The notes under the pieces: model-generated
Databases searched by the model: none
What the model was told of the DNA's origin: nothing
What the model saw: the letters and a program-made list of their open reading frames with translations, nothing else
Part shown: positions 35,404 through 43,961 of the stretch, in pieces
Layout: each line of letters starts with the position of its first letter
Numbering within the stretch: the stretch's first letter is position 1
NCBI GenBank assembly: GCA_014874475.1
Contig: JADBJJ010000017.1
Location: 1 to 64,000, forward strand
Direction: 5' to 3'
Source of the DNA: Chloroflexota bacterium
GTDB lineage: Bacteria; Chloroflexota; Anaerolineae; B4-G1; DUEL01
Length of the DNA: 64,000 bases
Program-made: the position numbers and the translations under genes

Positions 35404-36833
35404 AGACCATCCGCGTCCTGCTCATCCTGCTGCTGATGGTACTGATCGGGGCCGTCGCCGGTTCGGCCGTCCTTGCCCAGGGCCCCGGGAACGGTGGCGG
35501 AGAGGCCAACTGCTGGGCCTGCCACCGACAGCCGAACCCGAACACCCTCTCCGGCGCTGAGGCGGAGATTGCCTTCTGCCTGAAGTGCCATGGCGACCCA
35601 CAGGTGGAGACCTGGGCCACCGAAGGCCGCACGCCGGTCTACGTGGACCCGGCCCGCCACGCGCAGACCCTGCACGGGCGCGTCGCCTGCACCGCATGCC
35701 ATACGGACGTGGCCCGCAATCCCCACCGGGCCACGGAACCGGTCGCCTGCGAGAACTGCCATGCGGCCATTCTGGCCCACGTCCACATGGGCGCGCCGCA
35801 CCTGAGCACCGACTGCGCGGCCTGCCACCGCCCCGACCTGCCCGTTATCCGGGATACTGCAACGGGCCGTATCGTCGTGGCGAAGACCGACGCAGCCGGA
35901 AACCCCGTGGACCGGACCGCCCACGCGTTGGTCGCGCGGCCCGACTGTGAGAACTGCCATTATACTGGGAATCCAGTGGGGGCCCCGGCAATTGCGCTTC
36001 CGGCCCGGAGCGTCCTCTGCATGCCCTGTCACGAGGCTGCCCCTATTGTCAAAGACCCCTGGTCGGCGGTCGGGCTCCTGATCTTCCTGGCCGGGATGAC
36101 CGTCAACATCTCCATCTATCTCCGGGGCGAACTCCCAGGCCATCCGGGCGCAACCGCGATGCAGAAACTCTCCTACATCGCAGAAGGCTTGACCCGGCTG
36201 ATATTCTCCCGCCGCTTCTTCCGGGTGGTCGGCAGCAAACTGGCCGACGGCATCTTCCTGCGCCGGTCGCTTCAGGAGAGCGTCAGCCGCTGGGTGATGC
36301 ACACCCTCATCTACTGGCCCTTCCTGGCCCGCTTCCTGCTGGGCCTGATCACCTGGGCCGGGGAAGCCTTCTGGCCCGCCGCCCACTGGACCCGCGTCCT
36401 GGCCGACCGGGACACGCCGGGCGTCGCGTTCTTCAACGACCTCTGCGCTGCGCTGGTCATCCTGGGTGTGCTGATTGCGCTCCACCGGCGCTTCATCCGC
36501 CGCGACCCCCGTCTGCGCACCGGAGTGGAGGATAAGGCGGCCATCTCCCTGCTGGGCGCGGCCTTCTTCCTGGGCATTCTCCTGGAGGGCGTGCGACTTC
36601 TGAGCGTCGGTCTTCCGGCCGACCGCGCGGCCTGGGCGTTCCTGGGATACGCCGTTGCGGCCATCCTGCGGCCACTTCCTCTGGACTGGACCCAGGTTTA
36701 CCCGGTGCTCTGGTATCTCCACGCCCTGCTGATTATCGCGGTGATCGCGTACCTGCCATTCAGCAAATTGCTGCATATCCTCATCACGCCGCTGGTTGCC
36801 GTCATCAACACGGTCCGGGGAGGGCACAAATGA
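35400..36833 (+). CDS. Heptahaem c-type / NarI-DsrM-like membrane cytochrome fusion
   Basis: ATG 35400 overlaps the preceding stop. The product is 477 aa. The signal peptide ends near SAVLAQ (26). Seven CxxCH motifs are present: CWACH 38, CLKCH 60, CTACH 97, CENCH 117, CAACH 139, CENCH 183 and CMPCH 207. About six membrane helices follow from 221 to 465, including VMHTLIYWPFLARFLLG and YLHALLIIAVIAYLPFSKLLH, like the haem b subunits NarI/DsrM/HmcE. The next gene is a DsrK/HdrD-like protein, and DsrMK-type pairs form quinone:Fe-S oxidoreductases. Overlap of four bases on both sides indicates a tight operon. Confidence 0.85.
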   Translation: MKTIRVLLILLLMVLIGAVAGSAVLAQGPGNGGGEANCWACHRQPNPNTLSGAEAEIAFCLKCHGDPQVETWATEGRTPVYVDPARHAQTLHGRVACTACHTDVARNPHRATEPVACENCHAAILAHVHMGAPHLSTDCAACHRPDLPVIRDTATGRIVVAKTDAAGNPVDRTAHALVARPDCENCHYTGNPVGAPAIALPARSVLCMPCHEAAPIVKDPWSAVGLLIFLAGMTVNISIYLRGELPGHPGATAMQKLSYIAEGLTRLIFSRRFFRVVGSKLADGIFLRRSLQESVSRWVMHTLIYWPFLARFLLGLITWAGEAFWPAAHWTRVLADRDTPGVAFFNDLCAALVILGVLIALHRRFIRRDPRLRTGVEDKAAISLLGAAFFLGILLEGVRLLSVGLPADRAAWAFLGYAVAAILRPLPLDWTQVYPVLWYLHALLIIAVIAYLPFSKLLHILITPLVAVINTVRGGHK

Positions 36834-38044
36834 GCCCGATAGACCTCACCTGCTACACACCACGACAACTTCTGGAACTGGACGGTTGCACCCGCTGCGG
36901 CGAGTGCACCCAATGGTGTCCGACGTTTGCAGAAAAGCCGGACCTGGACGCCATCACGCCGCTGCGCAAAATTGAGGCGGTGCGGCGGTTTGTCCGGGGA
37001 CAGTTTGGTCTCCGGGCCCTGCTCTTTGGCCCCCGGCCGCCCAGACCGGAGGCGCTCCAGGCCCACTCCGCCGGTACATACGACTGCACCCTCTGCGGGC
37101 GCTGCGCCGTCGTCTGCCCGGCCAACATCCAGACCCGCGAACTCTGGATCGCCATGCGCCGGGACCTGGTCCGGCAGGGCACCTATCCGGCAATTTTTGA
37201 CCGTCTCCGGGAGACCTTCCTGACAGCCCACAACATCTCCGGCGACGATAACGCCAACCGGCTCATCTGGAGCCAGAACCTGCCCGAAATCCCGGAGGGG
37301 GTGGGCCGGAAGACGCGGGCGGAAGTGGTCTTCTTCGTCGGCTGCGTCGGCTCCTTCTACCCCCAGTCCTATTCCATCCCCCAGAACGCGGTCCAGGTGC
37401 TGGAGCGGGCCGGAGTAGACTACCTGACGCTGGGCGAGGAGGAGTGGTGCTGCGGCTTCCCGTTGGTCATCGCCGGGATGGGGGACGCGGCGGTGGAGAC
37501 GATGCGCCACAACCTGGAGGCGGTCCGCCGGGCCGGGGCACGGCGGCTGATCGCCGCCTGCCCGTCCTGCTACCACACCTGGAAGCACGATTACCCGCGC
37601 GTCCTGGGCGAGCCGCTGGGCTTTGAGGTCCTGCATCTGACGGAATTTGTGGCGGAACTCCTGGCGGAAGGGCGCATCCCGCTGAAGCCCCTGGAAGAGA
37701 CGGTGACCTACCACGACCCCTGCGACCTGGGGCGGACCAGCGGGGTGTACGACGCTCCCCGGGAGGTCATCCGGGCGGTCCCCGGCATCCGGCTGGTGGA
37801 AATGGAGCATCACCACCAGTACTCTCTCTGCTGCGGCGGCGGCGGAGATGTGGAGATGGCGGATAAGGACCTGGTCGCGGCGGTCTCCCGGCGGCGCATC
37901 AGCGAAGTCCAGGCCACCGGGGCGAAGATTCTGCTCTCCGCCTGCCAGCAGTGCAAACGGACCCTGGCGGGCGCGGCCCGGCAGGAGAAACTGCGCGTCC
38001 GGGTGCTGGACGTGGTGGAACTGGTGACGCAGCAGATAGAGTAG
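36830..38044 (+). CDS. HdrD/DsrK-like Fe-S protein (paralogue of the fused HdrC-HdrB)
   Basis: ATG 36830 overlaps the preceding stop (ATGA). The product is 404 aa. Two [4Fe-4S] motifs, CTRCGECTQWCP (20-31) and CTLCGRCAVVCP (85-96), then two CCG domains: GCVG...EEWCCGFP...CPSC and DPC...CCGGGGD...CQQC. It aligns along its length with the protein at 26932 (for example EEWCCG and TYHDPCDLGR-x-SGVY), so the two arose by duplication. It should be the cytoplasmic partner of the membrane cytochrome just upstream. Confidence 0.9.
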   Translation: MSPIDLTCYTPRQLLELDGCTRCGECTQWCPTFAEKPDLDAITPLRKIEAVRRFVRGQFGLRALLFGPRPPRPEALQAHSAGTYDCTLCGRCAVVCPANIQTRELWIAMRRDLVRQGTYPAIFDRLRETFLTAHNISGDDNANRLIWSQNLPEIPEGVGRKTRAEVVFFVGCVGSFYPQSYSIPQNAVQVLERAGVDYLTLGEEEWCCGFPLVIAGMGDAAVETMRHNLEAVRRAGARRLIAACPSCYHTWKHDYPRVLGEPLGFEVLHLTEFVAELLAEGRIPLKPLEETVTYHDPCDLGRTSGVYDAPREVIRAVPGIRLVEMEHHHQYSLCCGGGGDVEMADKDLVAAVSRRRISEVQATGAKILLSACQQCKRTLAGAARQEKLRVRVLDVVELVTQQIE

Positions 38045-38055
38045 GGGGAATGAGC

Positions 38056-38080
38056 GGCGGCGGCCCAAAGGGTCGCCGCC
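38056..38080 (+). terminator. GC hairpin after the HdrD-like gene
   Basis: GGCGGCG (38056-38062) and CGCCGCC (38074-38080) with an 11-base loop, followed by CTGAAAAACA rather than a T-run. Possible weak terminator or processing site at the end of the energy cluster. Confidence 0.4.
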
Positions 38081-38113
38081 CTGAAAAACAACCTTTGTAA
38101 GGAAGCCAGGGAA

Positions 38114-38245
38114 ATGGAGGAACGAGTTCTCCGGAGGCGAGAATCGCTCTTTCTGCGGCTCAGCGAGGATTGGTGGGCGGTCATCCTGGGGCTTCTGCTC
38201 ATCGCCCTCGTCCTTCTGGGCGTTTTGAGTCCCGTGCCCTGGTAA
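38114..38245 (+). CDS. Tiny membrane protein resembling the N-terminus of YeiH-type transporters
   Basis: ATG 38114, TAA 38243, 43 aa. N-terminal basic residues (RVLRRRES), then [20 protein letters not shown], one membrane helix, and SPVPW. The L-S-E-D-W-W-A-V motif is how many YeiH-family (putative sulfate exporter) proteins begin, but the frame stops after one helix and no continuation is found in the next 390 bp. It may be a small stand-alone subunit or a remnant. The ribosome site (CCAGGG) is weak. Confidence 0.5.
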   Translation: MEERVLRRRESLFLRLSEDWWAVILGLLLIALVLLGVLSPVPW

Positions 38246-38636
38246 CCCGGAGAGGATTTCGTCGCGGCTATAGGGGTAGGGCCGCAGAAACCCGCGCCGG
38301 TGGAGATGGCACAGAGAGGCCCGGACACAACGTCCGGGATCGGGATACCAAACCCTTCGGGCTACCAGGGTCCCGGGTAGGCCGGATTTTCAGTCCTCCG
38401 AAGGGGGCTTCGCCACGGACTCCGGCGTTTTACCCCTGGGCAGCGAGCGGCGGCTGCTGCCCGCTTGCCGACCACGCCGTTCTGTAGTACTATCACTCTG
38501 GGACAACGTACGGCGTTTTCTCCCTCATCCCATTCCCCTGCCCCCTCTCCGAAGTTTGGCCTTTTCAGGAGATGGTAGCGGAAGACGCTTTCCGGGATGG
38601 GATGGCCGTGAATTCTGAAACTGATAGGAGGAGTAG
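38246..38636 (+). other. 391-bp intergenic region without a convincing gene
   Basis: Contains a small hairpin CCCGGAC / GTCCGGG (38320-38338), a GC-rich stretch of broken palindromes, and a promoter-like pair for glmM. No ORF with coding character was seen and no YeiH-like continuation. Confidence 0.6.
38465..38493 (+). promoter_or_regulatory. Putative promoter upstream of glmM
   Basis: TTGCCG (38465-38470), 17-bp spacer, TACTAT (38488-38493). The leader to GTG 38637 would be about 137 nt. Confidence 0.45.
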
Positions 38637-40118
38637 GTGGAGGCCCTATTCGGCACCGACGGCATTCGCGGCACGACTGAATTCACCAACGAGCACCGCT
38701 CGCGCAAACTGACGCCCGAACTGGCCCTGCGTATCGGACAGGCGGTGGGGTGGGTCCTTACCTCCGCCCCTTCCTTCCCCTCCTCTCATCCCGTGGACGG
38801 GAGAGGAGGGGACATCGGGGTGGGAGGGGGGGCGAGAGCCTTCGCCATCATCGGCCGCGATCCCCGCGTCTCCGGCATAATGCTGGAGAGCGCGCTCACC
38901 GCTGGCCTACTCTCCCAGGGGGTGGACGTTCTCCACGCGGGCGTCATCCCCACTCCTGCCGTGGCCTATCTGACCCGCCATCTGGGAGCCGGCCTGGGTG
39001 TGGTCATCTCTGCCTCCCATAACCCTGTGGAGGATAATGGCATCAAGTTCTTCGGCCCCGACGGCTACAAACTGAGCGACGCACTGGAGGACCGGATTCA
39101 ATCGCTGGTTCTGGACCCTGCGCAGGTCTTCACCCCACGGGATACTCGTGATTTGGGGAGGTCCCGCCCCGCTCCCGAACTGGCGGCGGTCTACGTGGAC
39201 TACCTGGTGCGCTCGTGGCGGGGGAAGCGAGACCTCTCCGGTATCCGGGTTGTCCTGGAGTGTGCCAACGGCGCCACTTCCTGCGTCGCGCCGGAAGCCT
39301 TCCGGCGACTGGGGGCAGAGGTGGAGGTCCTCAGCGGCCAGCCCGATGGCCTGAACATCAACGAGAGTTACGAGTACATAGCACCCTGCACCCTGGCGGC
39401 TCGCGTCGTCTCCACTGGCGCTCACCTGGGTGTCGCCTTTGACGGTGACGGCGACCGGGTCATCCTGGTGGACGAGCAGGGCGGCTTTGTGGACGGCGAT
39501 GGCATCCTGGCGATTCTAGGCCGTCACTTTCACGCCCGGGGCCTGCTCTCGGTCCCCCTCATCGTGGCGACCCCGATGAGCAACTTCGGCCTGCATGAGA
39601 CTCTGCGCCCGCTGGGGATTGAGGTCGTGGAGGCAAAGGTGGGGGACAAATTTGTCCTGGAGCAGATGCGGGAACGGGGAACGGTACTGGGCGGGGAGCA
39701 ATCAGGCCACATCCTGATTCTGGATCGCGGCCAGACCACCGGCGATGGCATCTATACAGCCCTGGTCGTCGCCGCGCTGATGGTGGATGAAGCGGATGGC
39801 CGTCTCTCCCGCTTGACCGCCGGGATTCCCCGCTATCCCCAGGCAATGGTCAGTCTGGACGCGCCGCGCATCCCTATCCCGCTGACGGACGTGCCGGAAA
39901 TCCGGGCTGTCCTGGACGGATTGCAAGCCCGGGTGGGGGACGGAGCGGAAGTCCTCCTGCGCTACTCCGGCACGGAGGACAAACTCCGCCTCTCCATCCG
40001 CACCCGCACCCACGGCGATGCGGCGACGCTTGCAGAGGAGACCCGCCGCGCGCTGGAGCGGATTGTCGCCGAGGTGAAACGAATAGCAAGAGTCCAACAA
40101 ACATCCGCTCGCTGCTGA
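38637..40118 (+). CDS. glmM: Phosphoglucosamine mutase with an in-frame insertion
   Basis: GTG 38637 follows AGGAGGAG by three bases. The product is 493 aa, some 40 more than usual. GlmM converts glucosamine-6-P to glucosamine-1-P for UDP-GlcNAc synthesis. FGTDGIRG near the start, the catalytic Ser in ISASHNPVEDNGIK near 122-135, the Mg loop FDGDGDR near 264-270, and the C-terminal RYSGTEDKLR are all present. Residues about 42-64 (between VGWVLT and ARAFAIIGRDPR) are an insertion encoded by a palindromic DNA stretch. The alternative is another alpha-phosphohexomutase, but the motif set fits GlmM best. Confidence 0.9.
   Translation: MEALFGTDGIRGTTEFTNEHRSRKLTPELALRIGQAVGWVLTSAPSFPSSHPVDGRGGDIGVGGGARAFAIIGRDPRVSGIMLESALTAGLLSQGVDVLHAGVIPTPAVAYLTRHLGAGLGVVISASHNPVEDNGIKFFGPDGYKLSDALEDRIQSLVLDPAQVFTPRDTRDLGRSRPAPELAAVYVDYLVRSWRGKRDLSGIRVVLECANGATSCVAPEAFRRLGAEVEVLSGQPDGLNINESYEYIAPCTLAARVVSTGAHLGVAFDGDGDRVILVDEQGGFVDGDGILAILGRHFHARGLLSVPLIVATPMSNFGLHETLRPLGIEVVEAKVGDKFVLEQMRERGTVLGGEQSGHILILDRGQTTGDGIYTALVVAALMVDEADGRLSRLTAGIPRYPQAMVSLDAPRIPIPLTDVPEIRAVLDGLQARVGDGAEVLLRYSGTEDKLRLSIRTRTHGDAATLAEETRRALERIVAEVKRIARVQQTSARC
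38766..38832 (+). repeat. Palindromic insert inside glmM
   Basis: CCCCTCCTCTC and GAGAGGAGGGG form an 11-bp perfect stem (about 38777-38811) inside a G/C-rich stretch that keeps the reading frame. It interrupts the N-terminal domain of GlmM. Confidence 0.6.
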
Positions 40119-40152
40119 CGGAAACTCAAAGTAGCGCAGACGGTCAGCCGGT

Positions 40153-40172
40153 ATGCAGGCCCGGCGGCCTGC
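40153..40172. repeat. Short perfect palindrome between glmM and nurA
   Basis: TGCAGGCC, loop CGGC, GGCCTGCA. No T-run follows. It may act on RNA processing. Confidence 0.4.
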
Positions 40173-40284
40173 ACGGCGAAGGGTATCGGTGGAGGGACGA
40201 CCGCCAGCGTCGCCCTGTGCGGCTGCCCCTGCGCCGACACCGGGGAAATGCCCGAAAATTATCCCAACCAGATGGGGGATCACT

Positions 40285-41442
40285 GTGACTCTGAACCTGA
40301 CCCGTCTATCCCGCGCAGCGGATGAGATGGGACGTGCGCTGGCCCGGCAGGAACGGGAGTTCGGAAGCCAGGTTGCCGCCGCCCGCCAGTGGATGGAGGA
40401 GTTCGCTGAAACTGGCCTCTCCCTTCAAGAAGCCGCTGCGGAATTCGGAGCGGCCATCCCCACATCTGAACCCCTGAACACTGGGGTGGCCTGTCCGCTG
40501 GCCCCTCCCCGTTTCACCGTCATCGGCGCCGACGGAAGCACCATTGGACCGGACCGCCATAGCCTGGCCCTCTACTATCTCATCAATATCGGCAGCCTGG
40601 TCTTCCGGCATGGCAGTGGGGAAGCGCCCGAGGCTCGCAGCATCCCCACCCTAGCTTTCCAGGACGAGGACCTCTACGAAGGGGATTTGCTGGTCTCCGG
40701 CAACCTGCTGGACGTGCGGCGGGACTGCGCCGAAATCGCCCATCTGGCCGACCTGGTGGAGGCGGAGCCCCCTGGACCGACGCTGGCGCTGGTGGATGGT
40801 ACGCTCATCCTGTGGGTTCTGGATGACCTCCCCGCCGCAGGGCGGAAGGAGAAAATCGCCTTCTATCTCCGCCAACTGGAGCGCATCCGGGGAAAGGGAG
40901 CCGCGCTGGCCGCGTTCATCAGTCGGCCGCGCCATACCGAAGTGGGGAAACTTCTGCATCTGGCCCGGGTCGGCGGCGACTCGGTACGGGCACGGGGGGA
41001 GAAAAATCCATTGGGGCGCATTCCCGACCGGACCCTCTTCGCTTTTCTACCACCCGGTGCCCGCTCGGCTCGCTTCGTCTCGCCCAGCGGGATCAACCGA
41101 AATTACTATGAACCGGAAGGGCACGAGATACAGTTTTTCTATCTGAACGTCGCGGCGGAGGGGAGGGAACCGATTATCGCCCGGGTAGAGATGCCGCGCT
41201 GGGTGGCGGAGGATTCAGATGGGCTGAATTTGACCCACGCCGGGATTGTCGCCCAGTGCCGCATCCTGGGGGGATTTCCCTACGTGCTGGCCCGCGCGGA
41301 CGAACTGGCTTACATCAGCGGGCCAGAGCGGGAACAACTGGAGGAGATGGTGGGGAATGCACTGATGAGCGCGGGCATCGTTCCCGCCCCATCCCCGAAA
41401 GCATACTACAAGGGGTTAACCCGCAGGTGGCGAGAGGTCTGA
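40285..41442 (+). CDS. nurA: NurA-domain nuclease
   Basis: GTG 40285 has a GGGGG tract about seven bases upstream; the open frame further up has GC-rich, low-quality translation. The product is 385 aa. The NurA domain shows its first active-site block FTVIGADGSTIGPDRH near residues 75-90, LALVDGTLILWVLDD near 165-180 and the late THAGIVAQCRILGGFPYVLARA-type segment, split around 335-355. NurA is a 5'-3' nuclease that usually acts with the HerA helicase in end resection. No herA is next to it. Confidence 0.85.
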   Translation: MTLNLTRLSRAADEMGRALARQEREFGSQVAAARQWMEEFAETGLSLQEAAAEFGAAIPTSEPLNTGVACPLAPPRFTVIGADGSTIGPDRHSLALYYLINIGSLVFRHGSGEAPEARSIPTLAFQDEDLYEGDLLVSGNLLDVRRDCAEIAHLADLVEAEPPGPTLALVDGTLILWVLDDLPAAGRKEKIAFYLRQLERIRGKGAALAAFISRPRHTEVGKLLHLARVGGDSVRARGEKNPLGRIPDRTLFAFLPPGARSARFVSPSGINRNYYEPEGHEIQFFYLNVAAEGREPIIARVEMPRWVAEDSDGLNLTHAGIVAQCRILGGFPYVLARADELAYISGPEREQLEEMVGNALMSAGIVPAPSPKAYYKGLTRRWREV

Positions 41443-41502
41443 CCTGCCTGAGAGGGTGTCTGAAAAATTGGCGGAAGACTCTTGAAGGGCGAAACTCCTA
41501 CT

Positions 41503-43161
41503 TTAAGGCCAGGGGCAGGTCTGATAGTCAGCACCGATGATGAGCCGGAAACCGACCGGGGCATCCGGGTCATCCTGATAGGTCACCCGTCCGTCAGGGA
41601 TGCTGAACATCTGCTGGAGATGCTCCACACCCGTCCCTTTTGCGTAGGCCCGAAAGACAACCAGGGTGGTGTGGGGGTGATCATGGCGGTCTGAGGAACC
41701 GATGATCGCCGGGAATCCGGCCCGGACGAGGCGATCCACGGCCAGATCATCCCAATCGGGGTTGGAAGTTCCGTTCCACACTTCCACCCGGTTGAAGAGA
41801 CGATTCAGGCGGGCCTCCGGCACCGGAGCCATCGCCTCCGCCAGGAGAGGCTCTATCTGCTCCCAGCGAGGCAAAAATACGTGCCCCCCATAAGGAGTGG
41901 TCCAGGGTACCACCAGATCAGGGCCAATATTATAGAAGCGAACGTTTTCCTCTTCCAGCCGAAGGGCAACCTGGGCCAGTTGTAGAATTTCGGTCATGCC
42001 GAGATCGGTGACGACCATCCGTCGGGCCTGAGCCCAGAGGGCGGGAACCTGCCGCAGGACCCCCGTACTTCGCGCCCGGCGCCAGATCGCCTGCAAGACC
42101 TGTTGCTGCCGGCGCTCCCGGGAGAAGACACTGGTAGTCTGACGGGATCGGGCGTACCAGAGCGCCGTCTCCCCATCCATGTGGTGAACCCCTGGCTCCA
42201 TCGTCAGGATCGGGTATTCTCCATTCTCGTCCGGGTACGGCCAGTGATCCCTCAAGCCGCAGTGGACAGGGACATCTATCCCGCCCAGCGCGTCCACAAT
42301 GCCGATCAGCCCATCAAAGTCGGTGCGAACGAAATAGTCGGCGCGGATGCCCAGATTGTAAAGAAGCGTATCCCGCAGGAGCCCGGTCCCCCCGCCCGGA
42401 TAGCCATAAGTCTCCCCATAGTAATCGGCAAAATTGATGCGGCTCATCCAGAACCCCGGGATATAGACGTACAGGTCCCGGGGAATGGAGATGACCGACA
42501 CGGCAGGACGGCTGGTCTGCACAGAGACGACATGGATGGCATCCGTATGCCACTCGGACCAATCCGGACGGCGGTCACTCCCCAGGACAACGATGTTGAT
42601 GGCGTCGGATGCGACCGGGACGGGAGGCACTGGAGTAGGAACAGGTATGGGAGTAGAGAGCACCATCTGCCAAGAGATGCTGGGGGTTGGGAACGGAGAG
42701 AGGACAACCAGGTACGGCGTTGGTGTTGGCGTGGCCATTGGTGTAGGGGACGGCGTGGAGGTGGCGGTCGGCGAAGGCGTCCGGGAAGGAGTGAAGGTGG
42801 GGAGAGCGGAGGGGGTCGGAGAGAGGGACCCGGCAAAAGGAGTGGGAGGGAGGATACCTCCAGCCAGAGAAGCCTCTTTGCTGATCGCCCATCCCCCCAT
42901 CGTCCACGCACCGAACAGGAACAGCACTGCCAGAAAGAGGGCCCATAACCCATACCTGGAAGAGGAGCGGGAAGGCAGAGGTGCCACGGCCTCCGCCGAA
43001 GGGGAGAGGTCGGAAGGAGCAATTGCACTCCCGGCATCGGAGAAAAGGGCATTGAGGGCCTGCCATAAGTCTGGGGAGGACGTGGAGAGAGGGGCCTCCA
43101 CGTTCATAAACAGGTCCTCTACCCGTCCACGCAGGTCACTCTGGAGATTTCGGGCGCTCAT
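41503..43161 (-). CDS. LCP-family (LytR-CpsA-Psr) cell-wall glycopolymer ligase with LytR C-terminal domain
   Basis: The product is 552 aa. A cytosolic Ser/Pro-rich N-terminus (about 70 aa), one membrane helix (LFLAVLFLFGAWTMGGWAI), then a long Pro/Thr linker. The LCP domain has INIVVLGSDRRPDW, VVSVQTSRPAVSVISIPRDLYVYIPG (split across two strands), and DFDGLIGIVDALGGIDV. The C-terminal LytR_C domain includes VEVWNGTSNPDWDDLAVDRL. LCP enzymes attach glycopolymers to peptidoglycan or other acceptors outside the membrane. The ATG overlaps the ParA stop by ATGA. A similar C-terminal domain is seen again at 63747-63998. Confidence 0.9.
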   Translation of the reverse strand: MSARNLQSDLRGRVEDLFMNVEAPLSTSSPDLWQALNALFSDAGSAIAPSDLSPSAEAVAPLPSRSSSRYGLWALFLAVLFLFGAWTMGGWAISKEASLAGGILPPTPFAGSLSPTPSALPTFTPSRTPSPTATSTPSPTPMATPTPTPYLVVLSPFPTPSISWQMVLSTPIPVPTPVPPVPVASDAINIVVLGSDRRPDWSEWHTDAIHVVSVQTSRPAVSVISIPRDLYVYIPGFWMSRINFADYYGETYGYPGGGTGLLRDTLLYNLGIRADYFVRTDFDGLIGIVDALGGIDVPVHCGLRDHWPYPDENGEYPILTMEPGVHHMDGETALWYARSRQTTSVFSRERRQQQVLQAIWRRARSTGVLRQVPALWAQARRMVVTDLGMTEILQLAQVALRLEEENVRFYNIGPDLVVPWTTPYGGHVFLPRWEQIEPLLAEAMAPVPEARLNRLFNRVEVWNGTSNPDWDDLAVDRLVRAGFPAIIGSSDRHDHPHTTLVVFRAYAKGTGVEHLQQMFSIPDGRVTYQDDPDAPVGFRLIIGADYQTCPWP

Positions 43162-43961
43162 AACGACATCGTGGACTCTCTGGAAGAAGATTCCGCCAAT
43201 ATAGGCTCGGACAATAGTTCGGTTGCCAGAAGACGATACTGTTGCGCCCCCCGGCTCCTGGGAGCATACCGGTTGATCGGGTTACCAGCCATCCCACTTT
43301 CCTTTAAGCGAACATCTACCTCTACAATAGTCCTTAGAAGCCGGTGCCCCAATTGCTGCTGCAACTGCTCCAGGACAAGATGGGAAAGGCGGATGCGCCG
43401 GTCGTACATCGTAATCAGGATGCGGTATTCCAGGGATGGGTTGGTCCGCTCCCGAACCAATCTGGCCATCCCAATCGTCTGACGTAAAGAGCGGGCCGCA
43501 TAGGAGTCGCACAGGATGGGAATGACCAGCAGGTCAGCGGCAGTGAGCGCATTGAGGATCAACGGGCCAAAGGCGGGAGGACAATCTATTAGGATGATGT
43601 CGTACAGGCTGTTATGCGGCGCGCGGATCTGCTGCTGGAGGAGAAATTCGTAGCCCGCCTGACGATAGAGGATTTTGCTGATCACTGAGAGACTCTGGTT
43701 AGCGGGGACGATATCCAGACCAAACGTCCCGGTTTCCCGGCTGGCACCGACCAGAGAGAGATTCCCCAGGAGGACCTCGCTGGCCGTGTAACGGATGTTC
43801 TCCGGCTTCAGACCCAGGGAGAGGGTCAGGTGGGCCTGGGGGTCCAGGTCCAACAGGAGAACCATTTTCCCCATCTCCGCCAGGCATCCCCCCAGGGAGA
43901 GGCAGGTGGTGGTTTTCGCTACCCCGCCTTTCAGGTTGCCAATCGCAATAACAATGGTCAT
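43158..43961 (-). CDS. ParA/MinD-type ATPase
   Basis: ATG 43961 (MTIVIAIGNLKGG) follows GGGAG by eight bases; the longer frame to 44030 is unlikely. The product is 267 aa. The deviant Walker A is KGGVAKTTT, Walker A' is LLLDLDPQAHLT and Walker B is IILIDCPPAFGPL, all ParA features. No parB is adjacent, and it is translationally coupled to the LCP gene. This suggests a role in positioning the wall-assembly or capsule machinery rather than chromosome segregation, though that is inference. Confidence 0.85.
   Translation of the reverse strand: MTIVIAIGNLKGGVAKTTTCLSLGGCLAEMGKMVLLLDLDPQAHLTLSLGLKPENIRYTASEVLLGNLSLVGASRETGTFGLDIVPANQSLSVISKILYRQAGYEFLLQQQIRAPHNSLYDIILIDCPPAFGPLILNALTAADLLVIPILCDSYAARSLRQTIGMARLVRERTNPSLEYRILITMYDRRIRLSHLVLEQLQQQLGHRLLRTIVEVDVRLKESGMAGNPINRYAPRSRGAQQYRLLATELLSEPILAESSSRESTMSL

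Noticed and set aside
35361-38068. Two long minus-strand ORFs (488 and 456 codons)
   Set aside because: Antisense to the multihaem cytochrome and HdrD-like genes, which have clear motifs and overlapping starts and stops.
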